Assembly (NCBI RefSeq): GCF_002115785.1
Contig: NZ_JFJY01000001.1
Coordinates: 248,001-312,000 of the forward strand
DNA from: Thalassospira sp. MCCC 1A03138
GTDB taxonomy: Bacteria; Pseudomonadota; Alphaproteobacteria; Rhodospirillales; Thalassospiraceae
Length of the DNA: 64,000 nucleotides
Reading direction: 5' to 3'
Positions within the stretch are counted from its first letter, which is position 1. Every line of letters starts with the position of its first letter. Made by a program: the position numbers and the translations under genes. The notes beneath the pieces were generated by a model that searched no databases, had not been told where the DNA came from, and saw only the letters and a program-made list of their open reading frames with translations. Shown here piece after piece: positions 27,789-37,058 of this stretch.

Positions 27789-27889
27789 TGAAACGCCCGC
27801 ACCATCTTTGGGAATGAAAACGCGAAAATCCGAAGATAGGTTAATTTCCCCGGTGGCACCAGTGGCCGGACCTGATTATAGTCCCCCAA

Positions 27890-30676
27890 ATGTTCGATGA
27901 TCGTTCTGATCCCACGCCGAAATTCATGCCACCCGACGCACCCGTCATGGTCGTCGGATTGCGTCATGCTGTTTTCCTCTCGCCCGACGGGGAAATAGAA
28001 GAATTGCCGCATGGGGCGGCGGCCAAACGGGCGCGATCCCAACGTCCAATCCTTGTGCATACCCCGGCATCGGCACGGCGGATGAAATCCGATCCGTTTC
28101 CGGCCCATGACCTTCTGGAACTGTTTGCCTTTGTCCGCCCGGCGCAGTTTTGCGTCCCTACCCCACGCGGGCTTGCCATGGCGACCGGTCAGCGGGCGTC
28201 TGATGATCTGATCGGCCAGGCCGAAGCCCTGGCCGAGGCGATGAAACGGTTGTTACAGGAACTTGCCACCCTGCCGCGTGAAAAACGTGCACGTGCCCTT
28301 TCCATCGCATGGCCGATGGCACGAGGACATTGGATGTGGGGTGTTCCGGTTCTGGCCGCCCTTGGTGCCGATGGCGACGGGCCGCATAAATTTGCCGTCT
28401 ATGAAGGGCTTAAAGTCTGGAAGAAAATGGGCGAATGGGCCGAACATGCCCCACCACCGCCGCCCGGCAATATTCCGGTCGATCCAAAGGATGCCCGTGA
28501 ACGGCTGAAAAAGCTTCTGGGCGAAGGAGCAGAAGAACGCCCGCAACAGGCCGATTATGCATCGGCTGTCTGTTCGGCATTTGCGCCGCGCACCGCCGAA
28601 GGGACACCCAATATTGTTCTGGCCGAGGCAGGGACCGGGACGGGCAAGACGCTGGGTTATGTTGCCCCGGCATCGATCTGGGCGCAGAAGAATGACGGGG
28701 CGGTCTGGATTTCAACCTATACCCGTAACCTGCAACGTCAGATCGATCAGGAACTTAACCGTCTTTATGACGATCCCAAGGACAAACGCCTGAAGGCGGT
28801 TGTCCGAAAGGGTCGCGAAAATTACCTCTGCCTTCTGAATTTCGAAGAAGCCCAGAGACCCTTGGCGCAACAACCCCATCAGGCGATCCCGCTGGGGCTG
28901 ATGGCGCGCTGGGCATCGCAAACGCGCGATGGCGATATGGTCGGCGGTGATTTCCCGGCATGGCTGACGGAACTGATCGGCAACCGTTTTACCGGTGCAC
29001 TGGCCGATCAGCGCGGCGAATGCATTTATGCCGCCTGCCCGCATTATTCGCGCTGTTTTGTTGAAAAAACCGTCCGGCGCGCAAGGTCGGCTGAGATCGT
29101 GGTCGCCAATCATGCCTTGGTGATGGTGCAGGCCGCCCTTGGCGGGCTTGACGATGCATCAATGCCGACCCGTTATGTCTTTGACGAAGGGCATCATCTT
29201 TTTGATGCTGCCGACAAAGCCTTTTCCGCCCATCTGACCGGGCAGGAAGGGGCAGAATTACGCCGCTGGTTACTGGGCGCCGAAAACAAGGGCCAGTCGC
29301 GCGCACGTGGGCTTAAACAACGGCTTGAAACCCTGATCATGGATCGGGACGAACTTCGTGATGCCGTCAATGCCGTGATTGTCGCCGCCCAATGCCTGCC
29401 CGAACAGGGCTGGCTGATGCGTATTCATGACGGTGCCGAACATGCCAAGGGCCCGGCGGAACTGTTCCTTGCCCATGTTCGGGCACAGGTCATGGCACGT
29501 GCCGCCGAAGGCGACCGGGGTTATTCGATTGAAACCGATTGCAAACCGGCCATTGCCCCGGTTCTGGCCAGTGCGGCCGATCTTGATCGTGCGCTGGCCG
29601 CCCTTGAAAAACCGGCCAAGGCCCTGATCAAGATCATCGCCCATATGCTTGATGAAAAGGCAGACGAGCTTGAAAGTGCCGAACGCCAGCGTCTTGATGC
29701 CGCGATCCGTTCCCTTGAACGGCGTGCGATCATGCAGGTGGCGGCGTGGCGCGGCATGCTTGAAAGCCTCGTCGATGCCACCCCGCCGGAATTTGTCGAC
29801 TGGTTTGCCATTGAACGGCAGTTTGGCCGCGATTTCGATGTCGGCATGCACCGCCATCATATCGACCCGACGCTCCCCCTGACCGCGGCTCTTGCCCCCT
29901 CTGCCCACGGGCTTGTGATCACATCGGCCACGCTCCGTGACGGCACGGGCGATGAAATGTTTGACTGGGGTGTCGCCGAAGATCGCACCGGGGCATCACA
30001 TATGCCGATGCCTGCGATCCGGGCGGCGATGAAAAGCCCTTATGACTATGCCAAGCAGACCAAGGTTTTCATCATCAATGACCTTGGCCGAGATAACCCC
30101 GACCATGTGGCAGCGGCCTATCGCGAGCTGTTTCTGGCGTCCGGTGGCGGCGCGCTTGGCCTGTTTACCGCAATCAACCGTTTGCGCGCAGTATATGACC
30201 GTCTGACCGGGCCGCTTGACGATGCCGGGTTGCAGCTTTTGGCTCAGCATATTGACGGTATGGATGTTTCAACCCTGATTGATATTTTCCGGGTTGAACG
30301 TGATGCCTGTCTATTGGGTACCGATGCGGTACGCGACGGGGTCGATGTGCCGGGTGATAGCCTCCGCCTGATCGTATTTGACCGCGTGCCATGGCCACGC
30401 CCCGATATCCTGCACCGGGCGCGCAAGGCAGCATTTCATGGTGCGCGCTATGACGACATGCTGACCCGTCTGCGGATGAAGCAGGCCTTTGGTCGCCTTG
30501 TTCGCCGCGCGGAAGACCGTGGGGTATTTGTGCTGCTTGATAACCGGATGCCGTCGCGATTGCTGGGTGCATTCCCCGACGATGTCAATGTCCAACGGGT
30601 CGGCATGCGCGAAGCGATTGAACAGACACGGGCGTTTTTAAGGCCAAACGCCGACAATGGAAATCTGCTAAAGTAA
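27890..30676 (+). CDS. DinG-like superfamily 2 DNA helicase (XPD group)
   Basis: A 928-residue predicted ATP-dependent 5'-3' helicase. Walker A is AEAGTGTGKT (245-254) and the DEAH-type box is DEGHHLF. Cysteines in YLCLL and in ECIYAACPHYSRC fit the iron-sulfur cluster domain of XPD/DinG proteins. Motif VI-like QAFGRLVRRAEDRGVF is near the C-terminus. About 230 residues before the helicase core, with a proline stretch (EHAPPPPPG), are typical of the alphaproteobacterial branch. It probably unwinds DNA or R-loops during repair. Start is uncertain: no ribosome site is clear at 27890 or at later ATGs (27926, 27947). Confidence 0.85.
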   Translation: MFDDRSDPTPKFMPPDAPVMVVGLRHAVFLSPDGEIEELPHGAAAKRARSQRPILVHTPASARRMKSDPFPAHDLLELFAFVRPAQFCVPTPRGLAMATGQRASDDLIGQAEALAEAMKRLLQELATLPREKRARALSIAWPMARGHWMWGVPVLAALGADGDGPHKFAVYEGLKVWKKMGEWAEHAPPPPPGNIPVDPKDARERLKKLLGEGAEERPQQADYASAVCSAFAPRTAEGTPNIVLAEAGTGTGKTLGYVAPASIWAQKNDGAVWISTYTRNLQRQIDQELNRLYDDPKDKRLKAVVRKGRENYLCLLNFEEAQRPLAQQPHQAIPLGLMARWASQTRDGDMVGGDFPAWLTELIGNRFTGALADQRGECIYAACPHYSRCFVEKTVRRARSAEIVVANHALVMVQAALGGLDDASMPTRYVFDEGHHLFDAADKAFSAHLTGQEGAELRRWLLGAENKGQSRARGLKQRLETLIMDRDELRDAVNAVIVAAQCLPEQGWLMRIHDGAEHAKGPAELFLAHVRAQVMARAAEGDRGYSIETDCKPAIAPVLASAADLDRALAALEKPAKALIKIIAHMLDEKADELESAERQRLDAAIRSLERRAIMQVAAWRGMLESLVDATPPEFVDWFAIERQFGRDFDVGMHRHHIDPTLPLTAALAPSAHGLVITSATLRDGTGDEMFDWGVAEDRTGASHMPMPAIRAAMKSPYDYAKQTKVFIINDLGRDNPDHVAAAYRELFLASGGGALGLFTAINRLRAVYDRLTGPLDDAGLQLLAQHIDGMDVSTLIDIFRVERDACLLGTDAVRDGVDVPGDSLRLIVFDRVPWPRPDILHRARKAAFHGARYDDMLTRLRMKQAFGRLVRRAEDRGVFVLLDNRMPSRLLGAFPDDVNVQRVGMREAIEQTRAFLRPNADNGNLLK

Positions 30677-30755
30677 TCTGTGCGGGTCAACTTCACCTTA
30701 CATCTGACAACAAATCAATTTTGCAATACGCCCATTTTCCGCCGAAGGACGCGAT

Positions 30756-32039
30756 ATGCATATCTTGTTGATGACCTATGGCACACGTGGCGACATCCAG
30801 CCCTTCATTGCTTTGGCGTACGGGTTACAACAAACCGGCCATATGGTTACACTTGCCGCACCTAGGCGTTTCCAATCGTTAGTACAACAACACGGCCTCG
30901 CATTTGCGCCCTTAACAGATGCGTTAACAAATCTGACCAGCAATCCACAGTTTGCTAATGCGTCAAATCCGTGCACCGGATTCCTAAAGAAAATAAGCAG
31001 CATCGTAAAATTGCGTGCGCAAGGAAGCGACCTTCAAGGTGCGCTTCTTGATGATATTTTTGAAACCATTAATAGGCTCAGGCCAGACAAAATAGTATTT
31101 CATCCAAAAGCCTTTGGCGCCTTGGCAATTGCTGATCATTTTGCAATCCCAGCCATTCTGGCCCAGTTGATACCAGCACTTATTCCAACTCGTGCCTATC
31201 CGCATATCGGCTTTCCCAATATGGTGGATTGCCAGAAATATAACCTTCTGACAGGGAAGCTTGTGAAGTGGTTGGTTAATCTGTCGTTGCGCAACAGCCT
31301 CCGCGATTGGGCATCAAAACGGCATAAAGCCATCCCGTATCAGAAATTTGATATCCTAAAATCACAAAAGTTCGGAGCCATCACGGTTCTAAACGCCTAT
31401 AGCAACGCCATCATAGCGCGCCCAAATGACTGGCCGAAAAAAGCTGCTGTCACGGGCTATTGGTTTGTAAATGATGCTTTGTACGAGCCAAGCGCCGAAA
31501 TGACGAGCTTTATCAAAAACAGTCAAAAACTGATCTATATCGGGTTTGGCTCCATGCCCGCCACCAATCCGCAAAAGACCGCCCAAATGTTGATTGATGC
31601 GGTCAAACAGGCAAATGTCCAGGCAATCATTGCAACCGGTTGGGGCGGCATTGCTTCCGATGTTGATTGGCCATCCAACATTTATGCCGTTCGGGAAGTA
31701 CCACACGAATGGATGTTCAAACATGTAAAGACCGCCATACATCATGGGGGGGCCGGAACGTGTGCAGCAGCATTACGGGCGGGATGCCCATCCATTATTG
31801 TACCGTTCTTTGGCGATCAACCATTCTGGGCCAAACGGCTTTACACGATCGGCGTTGCCCACCAGTTGATCCCCTCATCGAAGCTTGATGCAAAATGTCT
31901 TGCCTGCGCCATAAGCGACATTCTGGCAACACCACAGGTTCACGAAACAGCAAAACAAATTGCCAAACAAATTTCGCATGAAAACGGTGTTGCTACGGCG
32001 GTTGATCTGATCCTGAACGGCACAGAAATCGCAGCTTAG
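30756..32039 (+). CDS. Glycosyltransferase family 1 (sterol/antibiotic glucosyltransferase-like), AT-rich
   Basis: A 427-residue GT-B enzyme. The N-terminus MHILLMTYGTRGDIQPFIAL is the standard start of the UDP-glucosyltransferases that modify sterols, lipids or antibiotics, and HHGGAGTCAAALRAG with PFFGDQPFWAKR is the sugar-nucleotide site. It would move a sugar from UDP- or TDP-sugar to a lipid or small molecule. GAAGGA precedes the ATG. Codons are visibly AT-richer (TTA, ATA, AAA, CAA) than in the flanking helicase and HdeD genes, which suggests transfer from another genome. Its stop overlaps the end of the convergent HdeD gene by four bases. Confidence 0.88.
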   Translation: MHILLMTYGTRGDIQPFIALAYGLQQTGHMVTLAAPRRFQSLVQQHGLAFAPLTDALTNLTSNPQFANASNPCTGFLKKISSIVKLRAQGSDLQGALLDDIFETINRLRPDKIVFHPKAFGALAIADHFAIPAILAQLIPALIPTRAYPHIGFPNMVDCQKYNLLTGKLVKWLVNLSLRNSLRDWASKRHKAIPYQKFDILKSQKFGAITVLNAYSNAIIARPNDWPKKAAVTGYWFVNDALYEPSAEMTSFIKNSQKLIYIGFGSMPATNPQKTAQMLIDAVKQANVQAIIATGWGGIASDVDWPSNIYAVREVPHEWMFKHVKTAIHHGGAGTCAAALRAGCPSIIVPFFGDQPFWAKRLYTIGVAHQLIPSSKLDAKCLACAISDILATPQVHETAKQIAKQISHENGVATAVDLILNGTEIAA

Positions 32040-32605
32040 CTCTTGGTAACCGTTCGCATTGCCATTGACACCATCAGATAGCTCAAACCTGACGAAATCA
32101 GATTAATCCCAAGCAACAATCCAATCGCCCAAGTGGCAGCACTTGGCAATTCCACGAATATTAAAACACCGGCAAGCACTGCTATACCGCCGGAAAACAG
32201 CATCCATTTCCAGCCGGGAAACTGGCTGAGCCGGAACGCCATAGCAAGTTCAAGCAATCCTTGCAGGATAAAGGCAATTGCCAGCAACACGGTCAGGGTC
32301 ACAATCCCGGTCACCGGGAAAAACGCCAGCCACCCACCAACAAGCGCGAACAGAACACCTTGCACCACATCGATCCAGCGGCGCGTTGGCGTATCGGCAT
32401 TCCACGCGCCGTAAAAATGCCCGACAGCCCCGATGATAAACAACCAGCCGATCACGGTTTTAAACGCAATCGTCGTGGCAAACGGGAAGGCGACGGCAAG
32501 AATCCCCAGCAAAAGCAGAACAATCCCGACAGTCCGAAGCCGTTTGCGTCCCTTTTCCAGAAGTGCGCGCATTTCCGGCGTGCCGTCATTTACAACGAGT
32601 GTCAT
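32036..32605 (-). CDS. HdeD family (DUF308) membrane protein
   Basis: A 189-residue inner-membrane protein with six short helices in DUF308 repeats (TVGIVLLLLGILAVAFPFAT, GWLFIIGAVGHFYGAW, and others). HdeD helps acid resistance at high cell density in E. coli; the role elsewhere is not defined. Start ATG 32605. The P-type ATPase gene lies upstream on the same strand after a 98-base gap, so they may or may not be co-transcribed. Confidence 0.9.
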   Translation of the reverse strand: MTLVVNDGTPEMRALLEKGRKRLRTVGIVLLLLGILAVAFPFATTIAFKTVIGWLFIIGAVGHFYGAWNADTPTRRWIDVVQGVLFALVGGWLAFFPVTGIVTLTVLLAIAFILQGLLELAMAFRLSQFPGWKWMLFSGGIAVLAGVLIFVELPSAATWAIGLLLGINLISSGLSYLMVSMAMRTVTKS

Positions 32606-32703
32606 GGATCTGTCCCTTTGGTTTCATTTACCGATTTCTTTAAATATGATCCGTCGTTTGTATAAACGCCACCATCAAAGCTTGGTTCCGGTCGATGATA
32701 TGT

Positions 32704-34632
32704 TCAGGATATCTGCTTTTCATCCCCAACAAGATCGGCGCGGATATTGCCGGCCAGGGCAAGGCGCAAGGCATTGACGATCGCAATGACATCAATCCCT
32801 TCCTGCAGCACGGCACCAGCCACCGGACTGATGTAGCCAATGGCGGCAAAGCCCATGGCAAAGATCGATAACACCATGCCACCGACCACACTTTGCAGCA
32901 GAATGCGCCGCATGGTCATGCTGATGTGAAACAGTTCGTCAACCGCCTGAAGCGAACTTTCGGGGATCACGGCACCGGCGGCCTCGGCCGTTACAGAACT
33001 GTGTTTACCAAAGGCGATACCAACGGTTGCCACCGCCAGCGCGGGCGCATCATTAATGCCATCCCCCATGAAAAGCGTGGGCGCAAGCGCCGTTTCGCGT
33101 CGCACGATTTCAACCTTTTGCTCAGGACTTTGTGAGGCAAGACTCTCATCAATGCCAAGCAGCTTTGAGAGATGACTGACCTCGCTTGCGCGATCCCCGG
33201 ACAGAAGCATGACCTTGTTGAAATTATGAACCGGCCCGAGATGCCCGACAAAATTCCTGCCATCGGCGCGCGGGCTATCGCGGAAACGCAATGTCGCACC
33301 ATAGGCACCATCAATCATGATCACGCATTCAAGTCCGCTGGCATCGGGCGGCAGGATTTCGGCCATGGCCGGGTCACTTGCGATCAGCTTTTTGCGGTGG
33401 GTCACCGCAATCTCCTGACCATCCACTGCCCCGACCAGCCCCTGCCCGGGCTTTTCTGATACTCGTGCCACATCGCCAAGCGCCAGTTTACGGCTTTCTG
33501 CTGCTGCCAGCACCGCGGTTGCCAGCGGATGTTTTGAATACCGTTCAAGACTGGCGGCCAGGCGCAAAACCTCGTTCGCGCCGAGACCGCTTGCGGGCAA
33601 AACTTCGACCAGTTCAGGTCGGCCATATGTCAGTGTTCCGGTTTTATCAAAAATTGCCGTTTTACATGTCGGCAACCGTTCCAGAACCGTCGGATCGCTG
33701 ATCACGATGCCCCGTCTGGCGGCCATGGAAATCGCGCTCATGATCGTGATCGGAATGGCAATCAAAAGCGGACACGGCGTTGCCACGACCAGGACTGCCA
33801 GAAACCGCACGGAATCACCGCTCAGATACCAAGCGATAAATGCAACCAGCAAGGCAAACGGGGCGAACCACGCCCCGATCTGATCCCCGATCCGCCGAAT
33901 TTTCGGGCGTTTCTGTTCGGCTTCCTGCATGACCTGCATGATCTGGGCATAGCGTGACTCACTTGAAAGCCTTTCCGCCCGAATGACCAGAACCGCATCT
34001 CCGTTGATCGCACCTGAAAGCACCGATGCCCCTGGCGCCTTGGCCACAACATACGGCTCCCCGGTCAGGTAACTTTCATCCATGGCGCCATGACCATCGA
34101 CGACCACCCCATCGACCGGGGCAGTATCATGCGGGAAAATCGCAATCAGATCACCGATTAAGATGTCATCAAGGCTGATGTCGGTGATGTTTTCGCCGTC
34201 TTTGCGATGCGCCACACGCGGCATCCGATCGGCAAGCGCATTTAACGCCGAAGATGCCTTGCGCATGGCAAATGCTTCAAGAACCTGCCCACCGCTCAGC
34301 ATCAGGATAATCAGCGCCGCCGCCAGATATTCACCCAACACCACACCGGTGACAAAGGCAATCACCGCCAGAAAATCCGCACCGAAATCCCAGGCAAGCG
34401 CCTTTTGCACGATTTCAAAAATCAAAACCCCGCCGCCCAGTGCAATCACTGCAAAAAGTGGCCAATCCATCGCGGCATGCCCGAAAACCGGAACAGAGAT
34501 CGAAACCGGTATCAAGGCAAAATGGGTGACAATGCCGACCACGGTCAAAATCAGAACCGCCCGGTTAAGACGAACCGCAGACCATATGGGCGTTTTCTGT
34601 TCTGGCACAACACCGTGCTGATAGGCAGGCAT
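32704..34632 (-). CDS. Heavy-metal P1B-type ATPase with TPC motif
   Basis: A 642-residue metal-exporting P-type ATPase. Seen: actuator TGE (SYLTGEPYVV), ATPCPLLIAIP in the transport helix, phosphorylation site DKTGTLT, the P1B HP dipeptide (YSKHPLATAV) and GDGINDAPALA. The helix motif is TPC, not the CPC of Cu/Zn/Cd pumps; I recall TPC as the mark of P1B-5 pumps, linked to nickel and iron. No N-terminal metal-binding CxxC domain and no C-terminal hemerythrin domain are present. Start chosen at 34632 because GGAGAG lies 9 bases before it, across a run of C residues; a start at 34659 has no such site. Confidence 0.85.
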   Translation of the reverse strand: MPAYQHGVVPEQKTPIWSAVRLNRAVLILTVVGIVTHFALIPVSISVPVFGHAAMDWPLFAVIALGGGVLIFEIVQKALAWDFGADFLAVIAFVTGVVLGEYLAAALIILMLSGGQVLEAFAMRKASSALNALADRMPRVAHRKDGENITDISLDDILIGDLIAIFPHDTAPVDGVVVDGHGAMDESYLTGEPYVVAKAPGASVLSGAINGDAVLVIRAERLSSESRYAQIMQVMQEAEQKRPKIRRIGDQIGAWFAPFALLVAFIAWYLSGDSVRFLAVLVVATPCPLLIAIPITIMSAISMAARRGIVISDPTVLERLPTCKTAIFDKTGTLTYGRPELVEVLPASGLGANEVLRLAASLERYSKHPLATAVLAAAESRKLALGDVARVSEKPGQGLVGAVDGQEIAVTHRKKLIASDPAMAEILPPDASGLECVIMIDGAYGATLRFRDSPRADGRNFVGHLGPVHNFNKVMLLSGDRASEVSHLSKLLGIDESLASQSPEQKVEIVRRETALAPTLFMGDGINDAPALAVATVGIAFGKHSSVTAEAAGAVIPESSLQAVDELFHISMTMRRILLQSVVGGMVLSIFAMGFAAIGYISPVAGAVLQEGIDVIAIVNALRLALAGNIRADLVGDEKQIS

Positions 34633-34633
34633 A

Positions 34634-34641
34634 GGGGGGGG
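34634..34641. repeat. G8/C8 homopolymer between ribosome site and ATPase start
   Basis: Eight consecutive G on the plus strand (C in the message) fill the spacer between GGAGAG and the ATG of the P-type ATPase. Length change here would alter the ribosome spacing. Confidence 0.6.
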
Positions 34642-34667
34642 CTCTCCGCAAATGACCAAAGCAGGTA

Positions 34668-34880
34668 ATGAAGCCTAGCCCCAAACAGGAGTTTTACCGA
34701 AAACTATTTGCAAACCGCATGCTGGAAGATTTGCCAACCTTCGTCACAACCGGTGTTTCGAAATCTGAGATAAAATTTTTTGGCTTTCAAAATGCCAAAA
34801 CACTGTTAGTGCAATTCGTCGCAACCAAGTCAAATCAGCGAATTTCAATTGTTATAGGAACGATTATAAAAAATCGGTGA
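34668..34880 (+). CDS. Possible small AT-rich open reading frame
   Basis: A 70-codon frame (MKPSPKQEFYRKLFANRM start) in an AT-rich stretch between the P-type ATPase and the DUF2946 gene. A GCAGG lies only two bases from the ATG, which is too close. No family is recognised. It could be a chance frame, or a remnant of transferred DNA. Confidence 0.2.
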   Translation: MKPSPKQEFYRKLFANRMLEDLPTFVTTGVSKSEIKFFGFQNAKTLLVQFVATKSNQRISIVIGTIIKNR

Positions 34881-34910
34881 TAAGTGGTTCACACCAACAA
34901 GTTTTGACAC

Positions 34911-34939
34911 CCTGCCTTCAAGGGATTATTGAAGGCAGG
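34911..34939. promoter_or_regulatory. Perfect 11-bp stem-loop before DUF2946 gene
   Basis: CCTGCCTTCAA pairs with TTGAAGGCAGG over a seven-base loop. No T run follows on either strand, so it is not a simple terminator. Its place 17-45 bases ahead of the DUF2946 start makes it a candidate leader hairpin or operator. Confidence 0.5.
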
Positions 34940-34956
34940 TATCTTTCCGGAATGGA

Positions 34957-35412
34957 TTGAAAGCCGTGATCAGAACCCGCCAGATATATTCGGCACTCAG
35001 ACGCAGCCTGTCGGTTGCTGTCGCGTGCTTTTTGCTGGCAAACGCCCTGATGTTCGGCTTTATGCATGCGCCGGTCGCGCTTGCCAATACCCCGGCCGCT
35101 GTCGGGGGCAACGCCGATCAGAACTTTATCCCGCTGATCATCTGTACCGCCAATGGCATCAAGACGATATCTGTCCCGGCTGGTGCAACAGAAGAAGGCG
35201 GATCATCACCCCACTCCAGTGCCTATGAAGGATTCCAATGCGCGATTTGCGGCCTTGGCAATCATGCGGTCGGCCTGCCCGTCGAACCGGAATTGCCGTT
35301 GATCCATCGCGTGCGGATGTCCAATGCGGTCACCGCCCTTCATATCACGGCACGCCTGCATGATTTCTGTCCGATTGCGGCATCGCCCCGCGCCCCGCCC
35401 TTTCCCGTCTGA
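34957..35412 (+). CDS. DUF2946-like small secreted protein
   Basis: A protein of about 151 residues. A hydrophobic signal segment (LSVAVACFLLANALMFGFMH) ends near ALA-NT. The rest has the layout of DUF2946: an IICTANGIKTI stretch and a CxxC motif (FQCAICGLGN). DUF2946 proteins often lie near copper or TonB-linked iron uptake genes, with unknown function. The start is either TTG 34957 or GTG 34966; the latter is better spaced from GGA. It is followed by a PepSY membrane protein on the same strand. Confidence 0.65.
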   Translation: MKAVIRTRQIYSALRRSLSVAVACFLLANALMFGFMHAPVALANTPAAVGGNADQNFIPLIICTANGIKTISVPAGATEEGGSSPHSSAYEGFQCAICGLGNHAVGLPVEPELPLIHRVRMSNAVTALHITARLHDFCPIAASPRAPPFPV

Positions 35413-35565
35413 CTGTTTCCCGGCCTGATGGATGATGTCCGTTGCCCTTACTGGCCCCGGACCGCCCAGCATGGTCAACTTCAGATTGTTTGAGTTCCGG
35501 GTAGGGATCATCGGGCCAATGCGTCCGTATCCCGACAGACCCGCGACCGAATTGGGGATATCGTG

Positions 35566-36951
35566 ATGCCAAACGCATCGGCACATGCCAAAAATGCGCC
35601 CAAAGGGACAAGCAGCCTCTATCGCGCTGTCTGGCGCTGGCATTTCTATGCCGGACTTTTTGTTCTGCCTTTTATGGTTCTTCTGGCCGTCACTGGTGCG
35701 GCCTATCTTTTCCGTGACGAAATCGATGACTGGGTCTATTCCGACCTGAAATTCGTCAATGTTCTGGATGTACCGCCACTTCCGATCAGCACACAGGTTG
35801 ATGCCGTGCGCTATTTCGTCGGGGACAAACCGGTCAAAATCGTCACGCCGGCCTCACCGGACCGTAGCACCGAAATCGTCATTGCCACATCGGGCGGTGA
35901 TCGCCGGTCGATTTATGTCGATCCCTATACAGGGCTGGTGCTGGGATCGATGCCAGATCGCGGCACGATCATGTGGCTGATCCGCCGCATTCACAGTCTG
36001 GCCGAATTTGGTACCGTTACCAATTACCTGATCGAAATCGCCGCGGGATGGAGTATCCTTCTCGTCGCGACAGGCACCTATCTTTGGTGGCCACGTGGCA
36101 ATCAAAGCGGCGGCGTTCTAACCGTGCGCGATATCCCGGCGCGTCGGCGCTGGTGGCGCGATGCCCATGCGGTTACCGGCATTTTCGTTGGCTTCTTTAT
36201 CGTGTTTCTGGCCGCGACCGGCATGTTCTGGTCAGTATTCTGGGGCAAATATGCCAACGAATTCGCCAATGGCACGCCGAGCGGCTATCCATCGGGTGTT
36301 CGCGTCGATGTGCCCCTTTCGACCGTCCCGATGATCAAGGCTTTTGGTGAAACCGGCTGGACCACCGAAAACGCCCAGATCCCGTTATCGGTTGATGGCA
36401 CGTCAACTGCCAATGGTGGCACACCAACTCCGTTTGGCATCGATGCCGCCGTGGCAAAGTTCGCGGAACTTGGCATTGCGCCCGGCTATGCGATTTCATT
36501 GCCAAGCAGTGAAACCGGTGTTTACAGCGCATCAATCTATCCCGATGACCTGTCCCAGCAGCGCGTCATTCATCTTGATCAATATTCAGGTCGGCCTTTG
36601 ATTGATATGGGATATCAGGATTACGGCATCTTTGGCCGCATCATGGAATGGGCGATCAATGTCCATATGGGTCAGGAATACGGGGTGATCAACCAGATTG
36701 TCCTGATGATTGTCTGTACCGCGATTGTCTTTATGGCTGTTTCGGGCGGGGTGATGTGGTGGAAACGCCGCCCTGCGGGGTCGCTTGGCGTACCGCCCTT
36801 GCCACGAAGAACAAAAAGTCTGGTCGGAGTCACGGCAATCCTTGCGATTGGCGGCATAATTTACCCGGTCGTTGGGGCATCCATGCTGGTGATCTGGTTG
36901 CTGGACTGGTTGTTTGTTGCCCGCCCCGCCCGGGCATTAGGCGCGGCCTAA
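35566..36951 (+). CDS. PepSY domain membrane protein (PiuB-like)
   Basis: A 461-residue inner-membrane protein. Four main helices are seen, beginning WHFYAGLFVLPFMVLLAVTG, with two PepSY-type periplasmic segments between them (AVRYFVGDKPVKIVTP, YVDPYTGLVLGSM). Histidines in the helices (RRIHSLAEFG, HAVTGIF, NVHMGQEYG) fit the family, some of which act as ferric reductases or siderophore-iron release factors. A GGGGAT site lies before ATG 35566. Together with DUF2946 upstream this suggests a metal-handling unit, but no TonB receptor gene is in the window. Confidence 0.88.
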   Translation: MPNASAHAKNAPKGTSSLYRAVWRWHFYAGLFVLPFMVLLAVTGAAYLFRDEIDDWVYSDLKFVNVLDVPPLPISTQVDAVRYFVGDKPVKIVTPASPDRSTEIVIATSGGDRRSIYVDPYTGLVLGSMPDRGTIMWLIRRIHSLAEFGTVTNYLIEIAAGWSILLVATGTYLWWPRGNQSGGVLTVRDIPARRRWWRDAHAVTGIFVGFFIVFLAATGMFWSVFWGKYANEFANGTPSGYPSGVRVDVPLSTVPMIKAFGETGWTTENAQIPLSVDGTSTANGGTPTPFGIDAAVAKFAELGIAPGYAISLPSSETGVYSASIYPDDLSQQRVIHLDQYSGRPLIDMGYQDYGIFGRIMEWAINVHMGQEYGVINQIVLMIVCTAIVFMAVSGGVMWWKRRPAGSLGVPPLPRRTKSLVGVTAILAIGGIIYPVVGASMLVIWLLDWLFVARPARALGAA

Positions 36952-37058
36952 AGGTTAGACAATGCAACCCGGCCATCCGGCTGGGCAAAAGATCTGGTGT
37001 CGATACGCGGCACCCTGCAACATGCCGCGTATCTCCCTTGTGCCATCGGGAGTTCCCC

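Noticed and set aside
36648-37058. Long in-frame upstream extension of the Crp/Fnr gene
   Set aside because: The extension overlaps the PepSY gene in another frame, and GGGAG sits correctly before ATG 37059.
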